From NCBI GenBank assembly GCA_036257895.1, contig DATAES010000191.1:1-44381 (forward strand): 44,381 nucleotides of DNA, read 5' to 3'. The translations under genes and the position numbers were made by a program. The stretch is from DATAES01 sp036257895. Its GTDB lineage: Bacteria > Actinomycetota > Acidimicrobiia > Acidimicrobiales > JACDCH01. A model generated the notes under the pieces. That model made no database searches. It had not been told where the DNA came from and was given only the letters and a program-made list of their open reading frames with translations. Below are positions 25,872-33,345 of this stretch, one piece after another; positions within the stretch are counted from its first letter, which is position 1, and the number at the start of each line of letters is the position of its first letter.

Positions 25872-27059
25872 ATGACGACTGGGGCTCCCACGATCGACAT
25901 TCTCGACCGAGCGTTCTGGCAGCGGAACCCGCACGATGCGTGGACGTGGTGCCGGACGAATGACCCGGTTCACCGCGACGAGCGGTCGGGCATCTGGTGC
26001 ATCACGAAGCATGCCGACGTGCTGTGGGTCGAGCGCCATCCTGAGTTGTTCTCGTCTGATTCGGCGTACCGGCTCAACGAGTCGCCGGGCGAGTCGAACA
26101 TGATCGCCAGCGACGACCCGGTGCACCTCCATCAACGTCGGCTGGTCAACCGCCGGTTCACGCCGGGGGCGGTGAGGGCGAAGACCGACAAGCTGGCCGA
26201 AATGATCGACGACCTCGTCGATCCGGTCACTCCCCAGGGTCATACCGAGGTGATCGAGGACCTCGCCGGACAGTTGCCGGCCCGTTTCACTGCGTGGTTG
26301 CTCGGTCTCGACGAGGACGAGTGGTGGCCGACCATGAAGATGTGGAGTGAGCGGCTCATGCGTCTCGACGCCGCGGACATGGACTCCGACGTGCTCATCG
26401 AGCTCATGCCGACGTTGCAGGAGCTGATGGCCACGGTGACGACGAAGACCGACGAGTTCCGTGGCTGCCCAGCCGATGGCCTGATGTCGACGTGGGCCAA
26501 CGCCTCGATGCTCGACGGCTCACCGATGCCCGTGGAGACGGTGTTCCACGAGACCGGCCTGTTCGTGTCCGGAGGTTCGGAGACGACCCGCACCGCGATC
26601 GCTCACGGCCTGAGGGCGTTCTGCGATCACAACGATCAGTGGGAGCTGTTGTTCTCCGAACCCGAACACCTGCCGATCGCCGTCGATGAGGTCATCCGTT
26701 GGGTCACGCCGCTCAACAACATGTTCCGCAAGGCCACCCAAGAGGTCGAGCTGCGTGGCGCCACGATCGATGCCGGCGATCGGATCATGCTCGCCTACCC
26801 ATCGGCGAACCGAGACGAGGACGTGTTCGACGAGCCGTTCACCTTCGAGGTGCGCCGCTCACCGAACAACCATGTCGCGTTCGGCTATGGCACCCACTTC
26901 TGCATCGGCGCCAATTTCGCCCGCTACGAACTCAACCTCCTACTCGGGAAGCTCACTCGCGACTGGACCAACTTGCGCGCCGTGACCGAGCCGGACGTGG
27001 AGCTGAACCACTTCGCCCGCGCGGTGCGTTCGTTCGAGCTCGCGTTCGACGCGCGGTAA
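25872..27059 (+). CDS. Cytochrome P450, CYP142-like (steroid/alkane-type)
   Basis: This 395-residue P450 has an I-helix GGSETTR (234-240), ExxR in DEVIRWVTP (E273, R276) and the heme loop FGYGTHFCIGANFAR (C344). The stretch from the I-helix to the heme (SGGSETTRTAIAHG, DQWELLFSEPEHLP, EVIRWVTPLNNMFRKAT) strongly recalls CYP142, which oxidises steroid side chains in mycobacteria; this is a memory-based comparison. ATG 25872 is used because AAGGA lies about 9 nt upstream. A hairpin directly after the stop probably ends transcription. With other P450s and a KstD-like gene in the window it supports a steroid or isoprenoid theme. Confidence 0.92.
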   Translation: MTTGAPTIDILDRAFWQRNPHDAWTWCRTNDPVHRDERSGIWCITKHADVLWVERHPELFSSDSAYRLNESPGESNMIASDDPVHLHQRRLVNRRFTPGAVRAKTDKLAEMIDDLVDPVTPQGHTEVIEDLAGQLPARFTAWLLGLDEDEWWPTMKMWSERLMRLDAADMDSDVLIELMPTLQELMATVTTKTDEFRGCPADGLMSTWANASMLDGSPMPVETVFHETGLFVSGGSETTRTAIAHGLRAFCDHNDQWELLFSEPEHLPIAVDEVIRWVTPLNNMFRKATQEVELRGATIDAGDRIMLAYPSANRDEDVFDEPFTFEVRRSPNNHVAFGYGTHFCIGANFARYELNLLLGKLTRDWTNLRAVTEPDVELNHFARAVRSFELAFDAR

Positions 27060-27065
27060 GTCGTG

Positions 27066-27081
27066 CGGTCCGCAAGGACCG
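27066..27081 (+). terminator. Hairpin with GCAA tetraloop after P450 gene
   Basis: CGGTCC-GCAA-GGACCG forms a 6-bp stem closed by a GNRA tetraloop, starting 6 nt after the P450 TAA stop and followed by GTTGTTCCT. It looks like a compact terminator separating the P450 from the sulfotransferase promoter that follows at once. The U-tract is poor, so efficiency is uncertain. Confidence 0.55.
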
Positions 27082-27089
27082 GTTGTTCC

Positions 27090-27095
27090 TAGACT
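27090..27095 (+). promoter_or_regulatory. Predicted -10 element of a leaderless sulfotransferase transcript
   Basis: TAGACT (TANNNT type) ends 6 nt before the GTG start at 27102, placing the expected transcription start on the start codon. No Shine-Dalgarno sequence is seen. No good -35 is visible. Confidence 0.45.
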
Positions 27096-27101
27096 TCGGA
27101 C

Positions 27102-28022
27102 GTGGGCGGCGGACCGGAGCGAACTCGCGAGTATCGAAACCATCATCTCGACAGCACGCGTTGGGATGACTTCGTCCCCCGCGATGACGACATCGTCATT
27201 ACGACCGGCTACAAGGCGGGAACGACATGGACGCAGCGGATCGTCGCCGCGCTGGTGCTCGGACCGGGACCAGTGGAGGACTTGACCGCGACATCACCAT
27301 GGATCGACGCCCGATTCCAGGACCCGATCGAGCCGGTGCTCGCGCGCCTCGAGTCGCAGCGACATCGCCGATTCGTCAAGAGTCATCTCGCGGCGGACGG
27401 CCTGCCCTACTTGCCCCAGCTGAAGTACCTCGTCGTGGGACGCGACACCCGCGACGTGTTCATGTCGCTGTGGAACCACTACTCGGCCTACACCGAACTG
27501 ATCTACTCGTTGCTGAACGACCCTTCACGGCCCGGCGCCGAGTTCCCGCGCTGTCCTGCGACGCCACGGCAGCTCTGGCCTCGCTGGATCGCGGAAGGCT
27601 GGTTCGAGTGGGAGCCCGACGGCTGGCCGTACTGGTCACACCACCATCACCTTGCGACATGGTGGGCCGCACGTGACGCACCGAACATCATGTTCGTGCA
27701 CTACAACGATCTCCTTGCCGACACCGAAGTAGAGATGAGGCGTATCGCGGCGTTCCTCGACATCGCCGTCGCCGAGGAGGCATGGCCCGCGTTGCTCGCC
27801 GACGTCGGCATCGACGCCATGCGCGAAGAGGCACGAGGCGAGAACGACCTTGCCTCGATGGTGTTCGAAGGTGGCGCCGCCAGGTTCTTCTACAAGGGCA
27901 CGAACGGGCGGTGGCGCGAGACGCTTACCGATGACGATCTCGCGCTGTACGAAGACGCCGCCATCCGCCTTGATCCCGAGTTGCGAACTTGGCTCGAGCA
28001 CGGCCGCATCACCACTCGATGA
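27102..28022 (+). CDS. PAPS-dependent sulfotransferase family protein
   Basis: The 306-residue protein has the two PAPS-binding motifs: a 5'-phosphosulfate loop TTGYKAGTTWTQ (34-45) and a 3'-phosphate segment VVGRDTRDVFMSLWNHY (about 112-128). A late FYKGTNGRWRE matches the RKGxxGxW motif of cytosolic sulfotransferases. It should transfer sulfate from PAPS to a hydroxyl or amine, possibly of a hydroxylated steroid or other lipid made by the P450s. GTG 27102 is the start. It has its own promoter-like element and a terminator-like hairpin upstream. The substrate is unknown. Confidence 0.9.
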   Translation: MGGGPERTREYRNHHLDSTRWDDFVPRDDDIVITTGYKAGTTWTQRIVAALVLGPGPVEDLTATSPWIDARFQDPIEPVLARLESQRHRRFVKSHLAADGLPYLPQLKYLVVGRDTRDVFMSLWNHYSAYTELIYSLLNDPSRPGAEFPRCPATPRQLWPRWIAEGWFEWEPDGWPYWSHHHHLATWWAARDAPNIMFVHYNDLLADTEVEMRRIAAFLDIAVAEEAWPALLADVGIDAMREEARGENDLASMVFEGGAARFFYKGTNGRWRETLTDDDLALYEDAAIRLDPELRTWLEHGRITTR

Positions 28023-28048
28023 CCTGAGCACGTACAGAGTCCGAAGCG

Positions 28049-28489
28049 TCAAGCGTCGTCGACGCGCTCGCTTCCGGTTGGCCTTGTCGGCTCATGCCGT
28101 TCGCGTCGCCACCGCTGGACCGTCTCCTCGACGTCGAGCACGGCGGCCGTGGTCGGTGGCCCGCTGATGGTGTGTGAGTTGACGTACCGGATGCGGTCAT
28201 TGATCGCAGCGACGATCTCGCGCACCACTGACTCCGAGGTCGCTGTCGCGATTCGTTCGAGCGCTTCGTCGAGCTCTCGACGAAGGGAGATCGCGGGCGG
28301 AGAGTACGACACGCTTTCGCGTTGCAGCTTCTTGCGGACCCACCACAGCTCGTCCCGTGGCCGGTCGAGGTCGGGCAACGGCTTTCCGTGGCCGGGCAAG
28401 TCGTCGAACTCACCGCGCTCACGCGCTTCGCGAATCTGCTTCTCGACCCATGACTCCCACGCCACGCCAGGCGGCTTTCGCGATGTCAT
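28049..28489 (-). CDS. DUF1992 (DnaJ-homologue subfamily C member 28-like) domain protein
   Basis: This 146-residue protein starts with the conserved DUF1992 block, WESWVEKQIREARERGEFDD followed by LPGHGKPLP, and ELWWVRKKLQRE, then a helical ERIATATSESVVREIVAAINDRI part. The family is widespread and linked by name to DNAJC28, but the bacterial role is unknown. No membrane segment is seen. It is convergent with the sulfotransferase (26 bp apart) and divergent from the hypothetical gene to its right. Confidence 0.85.
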   Translation of the reverse strand: MTSRKPPGVAWESWVEKQIREARERGEFDDLPGHGKPLPDLDRPRDELWWVRKKLQRESVSYSPPAISLRRELDEALERIATATSESVVREIVAAINDRIRYVNSHTISGPPTTAAVLDVEETVQRWRRERHEPTRPTGSERVDDA

Positions 28490-28553
28490 CGTCGACGCAG
28501 GCTACCTGTGAGTTGGTGGGGACGACGCCGATTGCCCTGGGCACGGCACTCAG

Positions 28554-29141
28554 GTGCGTCAACCATCTGGTTTGCCTCACGCGAGAATCGATGCCGTGCG
28601 TCTGGGCATTGCCGATCATCTCGGCTGGGCGGTGGCCGTAACGGCGTCGACTGACCACGAGGTCGTGGACCGTCGGCGGATCGAGCTGGTCGAACCCGGC
28701 ATGTCGCCGGCCCCGATCCACTACGAGAGCCACCGTCTCGACATCGCGGCCACATGCGCGCTGGTCGCCGAGGTGCAAGCGTCGGTCGTACGTGCGACTT
28801 CGGCCGCGCTCGACGAGATTGCAGGCGCGCTGCCCGAGCCGGTCGTGTCCATCTCACTGCGGGTCTGGCCGCTCGACTTTCCCGAGGACATTGCCGTCCA
28901 ACGTCGAGCGCCGTATGAGGCCCGCGCCGACGCCATCATGTACCGCCAGGTGCTTTCCGAACTCGCGCACGCTCGTGCGTGGGAAGTGCATCTCTACAAC
29001 GCCAAGGACGTAGAAGCTCGGGCGGCCAAGATGCTCGGCGAACGGTCCGACGAGGTCTTGCGTGGTCCTCGGGCAAGGATGGGGCCACCTTGGGCGAAGG
29101 ACCATCGGATGGCGCTCGCCGCGACCATTGTGGGCGGCTGA
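28554..29141 (+). CDS. Conserved hypothetical protein
   Basis: I do not recognise a named family with confidence. The 195-residue product has LGIADHLGWAVAVTAS near its start, a middle helical region (LVAEVQASVVRATSAALDEI), then SISLRVWPLDFP and MYRQVLSELAHARAWEVHLY, and ends at MALAATIVGG. The first strand-turn (GIADHLGWAV) followed by late basic and acidic residues could suggest an RNase H-like fold, but this is speculative. GTG 28596 would remove 14 residues and start at MRLGIADH, and may be the true start. It stands alone between a DUF1992 gene and a convergent P450. Confidence 0.65.
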   Translation: MRQPSGLPHARIDAVRLGIADHLGWAVAVTASTDHEVVDRRRIELVEPGMSPAPIHYESHRLDIAATCALVAEVQASVVRATSAALDEIAGALPEPVVSISLRVWPLDFPEDIAVQRRAPYEARADAIMYRQVLSELAHARAWEVHLYNAKDVEARAAKMLGERSDEVLRGPRARMGPPWAKDHRMALAATIVGG

Positions 29142-29182
29142 TGTGATGCGCGCAGACTGTCAGGCGGCAGCCAAGCCATCGG

Positions 29183-30562
29183 TCAGGAACGCACTTCGAC
29201 CCGCATCGGGGCGCCGCCCGTCGGGCGGTTGACGACCATGCCGACGGGTCGAGGTTTCTGCGTACTCGTGGTCGACACGTCGAGGCGTTGCGCGAGGCGG
29301 GCAATGATGAGCGTGAGCTCCATCTGGGCGAGCGCGAAGCCGATGCAGTTGCGAGCCCCGCGCCCGAACGGGACCCAAGCGATGTCGGCGAGCGCGCGTT
29401 GTTCGGGTGCGGGGTCGATGAACCGGTCCGGGTCGAAGACCAGCGGGTCCGTCCAGGCATCCGGATCCCTGCCGGCGAGATGCGCGGACCACAGTATGAG
29501 CGTGCCTTTCGGGATGCGATAGCCCCCGACGACGACGTCGCGGGCCGCCTGGCGAGGTGAGATGACACCTGCGGGATGCAGCCGTGTCGTCTCACGCATC
29601 ACGCGGTTGGCGAGGTCGAGTTGCGCGAGGACCGATTCGTTCGCATGAGTGGGCGCGTCGACCGGGCCGTACACCTCGTCGGCCTCTGTCCGCAGTCGCG
29701 ACCACAGACCCGGCGTCAGCGACGCACACCACAACATCCACGAGAGGCTTGCCGACGTCGTGTCGAAGCCCGCGCCGAGCAAGGTCACCACCTGATCGCG
29801 GATCTCGGCGTCGGTGAGGTTGCCGTCGACGACGAGCGACTCGAGTACGTCGAGCGGGTCACCCGACGGATGGGAGCGGTGCGCCGCGATCGCTTCGTCG
29901 ATGATCGCATCCAACGCCTTCCGATCCGCGCGCACACGCGCCCGCGTCGTGAACGGGATGGGATGAGGGATCTGTTTGATCGCCGGTGATTCCAGGTAGT
30001 CCTGCGGTCCACGGAATCGTTCGCCGATCTCGTCGACCCGTGACGCCATGTGTTCACCGAAGAGCGCGCGCACCACGATGTCGAGCACGAGCGCACGACC
30101 GACTGGATAGAGGTCGATGAGTTCCTCGCGATCACCGAGTTGCTTCGCCACGCGGTCGATAGCGACGTCGGTGCGCTCGACGATCATCGGGATCCAACCG
30201 TTGAGCCGCCGCCGGCTGAATGCCGCCTGAACGGAGCCACGACGGCGCTTGTGGTCCGCTCCGTCGGACACGATCATCGAACCTTCGCCTACGACGAACC
30301 CGAGCACGTTGTACCGGTGGCCCCATCGAAACGCATCGGTGGGCGTTCCGAACAGTTCGCGCAGCGCAACGGGATCACCGACGATCGCCATGCGCAGCGG
30401 ACCGGCCCCGAGTCCGACGATCGGGCCGTAGCGCTGACGCAGTTCGTCGAGCACCGGTTGTGGATCACGCAGGATCGTCCGGAGGTAGCGAGCCTGATCG
30501 CGCGCCCGTGGGTGGGGAAGTGGCCGCGCGTCGACGACGTTCTCCCGCGCTCGAGCCTGCAT
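29183..30562 (-). CDS. Cytochrome P450, eukaryote-like (class E group I-type)
   Basis: This 459-residue P450 is longer than the others in the window. It has a Pro-rich N-terminus (ARPLPHPRARDQ), I-helix LGAGFDTTSAS (AGFDTT 264-269), ExxR in RETTRLHP (E324, R327) and heme loop PFGRGARNCIGFALAQ (C406). These match the class E type seen in CYP110-like and eukaryotic P450s. No membrane anchor is present. ATG 30562 is used; GTG 30592 would add ten residues. Its upstream region contains a long inverted repeat at 30634-30679. Likely substrates are fatty acids, terpenes or steroids; none can be named. Confidence 0.91.
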   Translation of the reverse strand: MQARARENVVDARPLPHPRARDQARYLRTILRDPQPVLDELRQRYGPIVGLGAGPLRMAIVGDPVALRELFGTPTDAFRWGHRYNVLGFVVGEGSMIVSDGADHKRRRGSVQAAFSRRRLNGWIPMIVERTDVAIDRVAKQLGDREELIDLYPVGRALVLDIVVRALFGEHMASRVDEIGERFRGPQDYLESPAIKQIPHPIPFTTRARVRADRKALDAIIDEAIAAHRSHPSGDPLDVLESLVVDGNLTDAEIRDQVVTLLGAGFDTTSASLSWMLWCASLTPGLWSRLRTEADEVYGPVDAPTHANESVLAQLDLANRVMRETTRLHPAGVISPRQAARDVVVGGYRIPKGTLILWSAHLAGRDPDAWTDPLVFDPDRFIDPAPEQRALADIAWVPFGRGARNCIGFALAQMELTLIIARLAQRLDVSTTSTQKPRPVGMVVNRPTGGAPMRVEVRS

Positions 30563-30633
30563 CGGCGCAGCGTAGGCGCGACTTCGTGCCATTGGTTTTC
30601 CTACCGACTGCGGGGCGCTCGACCGAGTCTCCG

Positions 30634-30679
30634 TTCTGGCGTCAACGCGTGCGCATATGCGCCCCGATTGACGCCAGAA
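30634..30679. repeat. Long inverted repeat with nested central palindrome
   Basis: Outer arms TTCTGGCGTCAA (30634-30645) and TTGACGCCAGAA (30668-30679) are perfect 12-bp complements. Exactly on the same centre sits the 12-bp palindrome GCGCATATGCGC (30651-30662). It lies between the stop of the nucleotidyltransferase gene and the start of the P450, both on the minus strand. It could be a strong terminator-type hairpin for the toxin-antitoxin-like operon or a double operator for the P450. No U-tract follows on either strand. Confidence 0.75.
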
Positions 30680-30705
30680 TGAGAGGTGCCGTGAAGTCGG
30701 GCGCG

Positions 30706-31254
30706 TCAGCGTCGCGTGACAAGTGCGGCGACGCGTTCATACCGCGGGTCTGCGTCGCCGGCGATTCGTCCGACCCAACGCAGGACTTCGGCCACGTCGA
30801 GCTGGACATCGGAAGCGAGCATGGCGTCGATGTCGACCCAGTCCCTGGCTCGGTTGAACACGACTTTGCACACGACGAGGTGGCTCGCCGAAAGGATCGG
30901 GATGGTCGTATCAGCGAACGGCACCTTGTGGCGGGCGGCAGCTGCGGCGTCGTGAAATCGGTCGTAGGCGAAGAACAAGTCGAGAGGAGTCTCGTCCCAG
31001 AAGACGCGCACCTGTCCGTCGCGTTGTACTCGTTCGATGACGGCCGGGTCATCGGCGTCGGCACCGAGCGCCGCAAGTCGCGTCGCAACGCGGTCGTAGC
31101 GATCCACGCCGACGAACAGGTTGAGGTCGATGTCGATCGTGGCCCGCGGCTCTGCGTAGTAAGCGAGCGCGATGGCGCCGCCGAACGCATGCGGGATCCT
31201 CGCCAGCGCGTCGTCGAGCGCGACGACGCGCTGTGCGAGCGTGAGGGTTGTCAC
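30706..31254 (-). CDS. Nucleotidyltransferase-fold protein, probable toxin of second HTH/NTase pair
   Basis: The 182-residue protein has FGGAIALAYYAEPRATIDID (G25-G26, D41, D43) and a third acidic position in TPLDLFFAYD (D92). This is the minimal nucleotidyltransferase arrangement. A C-terminal helical part with VDIDAMLASDVQLDVAEVLR follows. It begins with GTG overlapping the HTH gene's TGA by 4 nt, so antitoxin and toxin are coupled as in the pair at 3376-4178. Sequence similarity between the two toxins is limited to the motif region. Whether it acts on tRNA or on protein is unknown. Confidence 0.8.
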   Translation of the reverse strand: MTTLTLAQRVVALDDALARIPHAFGGAIALAYYAEPRATIDIDLNLFVGVDRYDRVATRLAALGADADDPAVIERVQRDGQVRVFWDETPLDLFFAYDRFHDAAAAARHKVPFADTTIPILSASHLVVCKVVFNRARDWVDIDAMLASDVQLDVAEVLRWVGRIAGDADPRYERVAALVTRR

Positions 31255-31580
31255 GACGAGACCATGCGAGGTGCGCCCAAGACCACGCTGCGGCGACGCG
31301 CCGGGAGCGCGTCCGCCAGGGACAGCACGTCGAGCAGGCGGCGGTTGTGCTCGTGCGCGTCTCGAGCTGCAGGCAGATCGGGCATCGGTGGCGCAGCGTC
31401 GATCTCCAGTTGCTCGCCGCCGGCTTCGATCAACTTCGCCAGCGTGGCAAACGTCGGATCACGCCGGCCGTGCTCGTACGCGGAGACCACGGGCTGCGAT
31501 GTGCCTGCACGTGCTGCGAGCTGCGCCTGGGTCAGTCCGCGGCGTCGCCGCACGGCTCGGATGAGCTGCGCCGGGGTCAT
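31251..31580 (-). CDS. XRE-family HTH protein, probable antitoxin of second pair
   Basis: This 109-residue Cro/C1-type protein has a clear helix-turn-helix, GLTQAQLAARAGTSQPVVSA then YEHGRRDPTFATLAKLIEAG. A flexible C-terminal tail (EIDAAPPMPDLP...RRSVVLGAP) could contact the partner toxin. ATG 31580 has TATACT seven bases upstream on its strand and no ribosome site, suggesting a leaderless message. The downstream nucleotidyltransferase gene overlaps by 4 nt. It probably represses its own promoter. Confidence 0.85.
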   Translation of the reverse strand: MTPAQLIRAVRRRRGLTQAQLAARAGTSQPVVSAYEHGRRDPTFATLAKLIEAGGEQLEIDAAPPMPDLPAARDAHEHNRRLLDVLSLADALPARRRSVVLGAPRMVSS

Positions 31581-31583
31581 GGA

Positions 31584-31604
31584 AGACAGTATATCGGTTT
31601 GTCT
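31584..31604 (-). promoter_or_regulatory. Promoter with weak inverted repeat before second HTH gene
   Basis: On the minus strand TATACT (31593-31588) is a good -10 for a start at or near ATG 31580. AGACA and TGTCT form a 5-bp inverted repeat across it (31584-31588 and 31600-31604). A self-repression site is plausible but weaker than the perfect palindrome of the first pair. Confidence 0.4.
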
Positions 31605-31630
31605 ATGTAGTTGGCCACGGCATTATTTAG

Positions 31631-31660
31631 TTGACTCTTACGTAAGAGTCTGCTTACGAT
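31631..31660 (+). promoter_or_regulatory. ArsR promoter with 18-bp perfect palindromic operator
   Basis: GACTCTTACGTAAGAGTC (31633-31650) is a perfect 18-bp palindrome lying between TTGACT (31631-31636, -35) and TACGAT (31655-31660, -10), spaced 18 nt. Transcription would start at about the GTG at 31667, giving a leaderless message. A dimeric ArsR-family protein bound here would occlude RNA polymerase, so autoregulation is the natural reading. Confidence 0.75.
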
Positions 31661-31666
31661 CCTCCC

Positions 31667-31996
31667 GTGGACGCGGTGCTCAAAGCGGTTGCCGAGCCCC
31701 GGCGCCGGGAAATTCTTCGAATGGTGTGGTCACACGAGCTTCGGGCCACCGACATCGCCGATCGGTTTCGTGACGTCAGCCGGCCCGCGATCTCCCAGCA
31801 CCTGGCCGTCCTCAAGGAGGCCAACCTCGTGATCGAGCGCCGCGACGGTACTCGCCGCCTGTACAGGGCCAACACCGAGACCGTGGCCGAGCTGCGTTCC
31901 TTCCTCGACGAGTACTGGACGTCCGGCCTCGAGCGACTCCGCGATGCCGCCGAGGCCGCACAAGTCGACAAGCGACAAACGAAAGGCACGAACTGA
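31667..31996 (+). CDS. ArsR/SmtB-family winged-helix regulator
   Basis: The 109-residue protein has the winged-helix core LKAVAEPRRREILRMVWSHE, LRATDIADRFRDVSRPAISQ and HLAVLKEANLVIERRDGTRR. No Cys-rich metal-sensing motif (such as ELCVCDL) is present, so it is probably not an arsenic or metal sensor; it belongs to the type paired with SRPBCC genes. GTG 31667 is the start and is consistent with the promoter directly upstream. The next gene starts on the last base of its stop. It likely controls itself, the SRPBCC gene and the DUF899 gene. Confidence 0.92.
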   Translation: MDAVLKAVAEPRRREILRMVWSHELRATDIADRFRDVSRPAISQHLAVLKEANLVIERRDGTRRLYRANTETVAELRSFLDEYWTSGLERLRDAAEAAQVDKRQTKGTN

Positions 31997-32433
31997 TGGC
32001 TGAGCTCGTTCGCGAGATCATGATCGACGCCACGCCGGAGACCATCTGGCCGTTCCTCACCGAGCCCGACAAACACATCGAGTGGCAAGGCACGGTCGCC
32101 GAGATCGACCCTCGGCCGGGCGGCGTCTACCGCGTGCTGGTCGCGGGCCAGTTCTCGTCGGCTGGGGAGTACGTCGAAGTGGTGCCAAAGGAGAAGGTGG
32201 TGTTCACCTTCGGTTGGGACCAGGAGGGCCACCCGATCCCGGCGGGCTCGACCACCATCGAGATCACGCTGCACCCCGAAGGCGACAAGACACGCGTCCG
32301 GCTGGTGCACAGCGGATTACCGGACGACGCAATCAGCGATCACACCCAGGGTTGGGACCACTATCTCGGCCGGCTGGCGATCGCGGCGACGGGCGGTGAG
32401 GCCGGGCCCGACGAGCGGCCGACGAACGACTGA
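31996..32433 (+). CDS. SRPBCC/AHSA1 family protein
   Basis: This 145-residue START-like helix-grip protein shows the typical opening VREIMIDATPETIWPFLTEP, then YVEVVPKEKVVFTFGW, TTIEITLHPEGDKTRVRLVH and a terminal GWDHYLGRLA helix. Such proteins bind hydrophobic ligands. When next to an ArsR-like repressor they are often part of a stress or ligand-responsive operon. ATG shares one base with the ArsR stop (TGATG), so translation is coupled. The ligand is unknown. Confidence 0.9.
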   Translation: MAELVREIMIDATPETIWPFLTEPDKHIEWQGTVAEIDPRPGGVYRVLVAGQFSSAGEYVEVVPKEKVVFTFGWDQEGHPIPAGSTTIEITLHPEGDKTRVRLVHSGLPDDAISDHTQGWDHYLGRLAIAATGGEAGPDERPTND

Positions 32434-32451
32434 CAACAGAAGGAGCACGCA

Positions 32452-33171
32452 ATGACGGATCACCACACCGGAACCCGTGAGGAGTGGCTCGACGCTCGGC
32501 TCGCGTTGCTCAAGGCCGAGAAGGAGCTGACCCGCCTGAACGACGACCTCGCCCGTCAGCGGCGGGACTTGCCGTGGGTACGGATCGACGAGCACTACTT
32601 GTTCGACACCGAGGACGGAGAGGCCACGCTCGCCGACCTGTTCCGCGGCTGTTCGCAGTTGCTCGTGTACCACTTCATGTTCGGCCCTGACTGGGACGAA
32701 GGTTGTCCGAGCTGCTCGTCCGTTGCCGACGGCTTCGACGAGACCCATGTCCATCTCCAAAATCACGACGTCGCCTTCACCGCCGTCTCTCGTGCGCCGC
32801 TCGACAAGCTGCTGGCCTATCGCGAGAGGATGGGATGGAGCTTTCCGTGGGCGTCGTCCGGGCGGAGCGAATTCAACTTCGACTTCAACGTGTCCTTCAC
32901 CGAGGAGTCGGTCGCGACGGGCGGGTCCTACAACTTCCAGCCGCTCGAAGGTTGGCAAGTCGATCCCGCGCAGCTGCCCTACGAGAATCCCGGCATGAGC
33001 GCATTCGCGCTCGACGACGGCATCGTGTACCACACCTATTCCGCTTACGCGCGAGGAGTCGACGCGCTGTGGAACATGTGGCAGTGGCTCGACCGCGCGC
33101 CGCTCGGCCGCAACGAGGGCGACCTGTCGTGGTTCCATCGCCATGACCAGTACGAGGCGAGCTCCCCATGA
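32452..33171 (+). CDS. DUF899 thioredoxin-like family protein
   Basis: The 239-residue protein begins with a charged helix (EEWLDARLALLKAEKELTRL) followed by VRIDEHYLFDTEDGEATLAD and a thioredoxin-like active region FGPDWDEGCPSC (C85, C88). These are the hallmarks of DUF899. The family frequently follows ArsR and SRPBCC genes, as here. A redox role is suggested by CPSC but has not been demonstrated for the family to my knowledge. An AGAAGGAG site lies 7 nt before the ATG. The stop overlaps the start of a 40-codon gene. Confidence 0.9.
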   Translation: MTDHHTGTREEWLDARLALLKAEKELTRLNDDLARQRRDLPWVRIDEHYLFDTEDGEATLADLFRGCSQLLVYHFMFGPDWDEGCPSCSSVADGFDETHVHLQNHDVAFTAVSRAPLDKLLAYRERMGWSFPWASSGRSEFNFDFNVSFTEESVATGGSYNFQPLEGWQVDPAQLPYENPGMSAFALDDGIVYHTYSAYARGVDALWNMWQWLDRAPLGRNEGDLSWFHRHDQYEASSP

Positions 33172-33290
33172 CAGTTGCCCACATCGCCGGCCTGCCTTTC
33201 GAAGAGTTGCTCGCACCGCTGGCCGCGACAGGCAGCGGCATCGTCATTGTGCTGCGAGCTGCGTTCCGTCGGCTGCGACAACCGTCCTGA
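33168..33290 (+). CDS. Small hydrophobic protein coupled to DUF899 gene
   Basis: An ATGA overlap with the DUF899 stop opens a 40-residue frame: MTVAHIAGLPFEELL, then a hydrophobic APLAATGSGIVIVL stretch and a basic end (RAAFRRLRQPS). One membrane helix with the basic tail inside is likely. The HIAGLPFEE opening resembles small actinobacterial proteins that start with a GGxPxEE-type motif before a single helix, though this comparison is from memory. Translational coupling favours a real gene over a chance frame. Function unknown. Confidence 0.6.
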   Translation: MTVAHIAGLPFEELLAPLAATGSGIVIVLRAAFRRLRQPS

Positions 33291-33345
33291 GCGCCGAGTG
33301 CGCACGGCGGGGCCCGTCATCGGATCGATGAGGAAATATGGATGA

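Noticed and set aside
31667..31996. Arsenic or metal-responsive ArsR
   Set aside because: No cysteine metal-binding motif is present and no metal transport gene is near.
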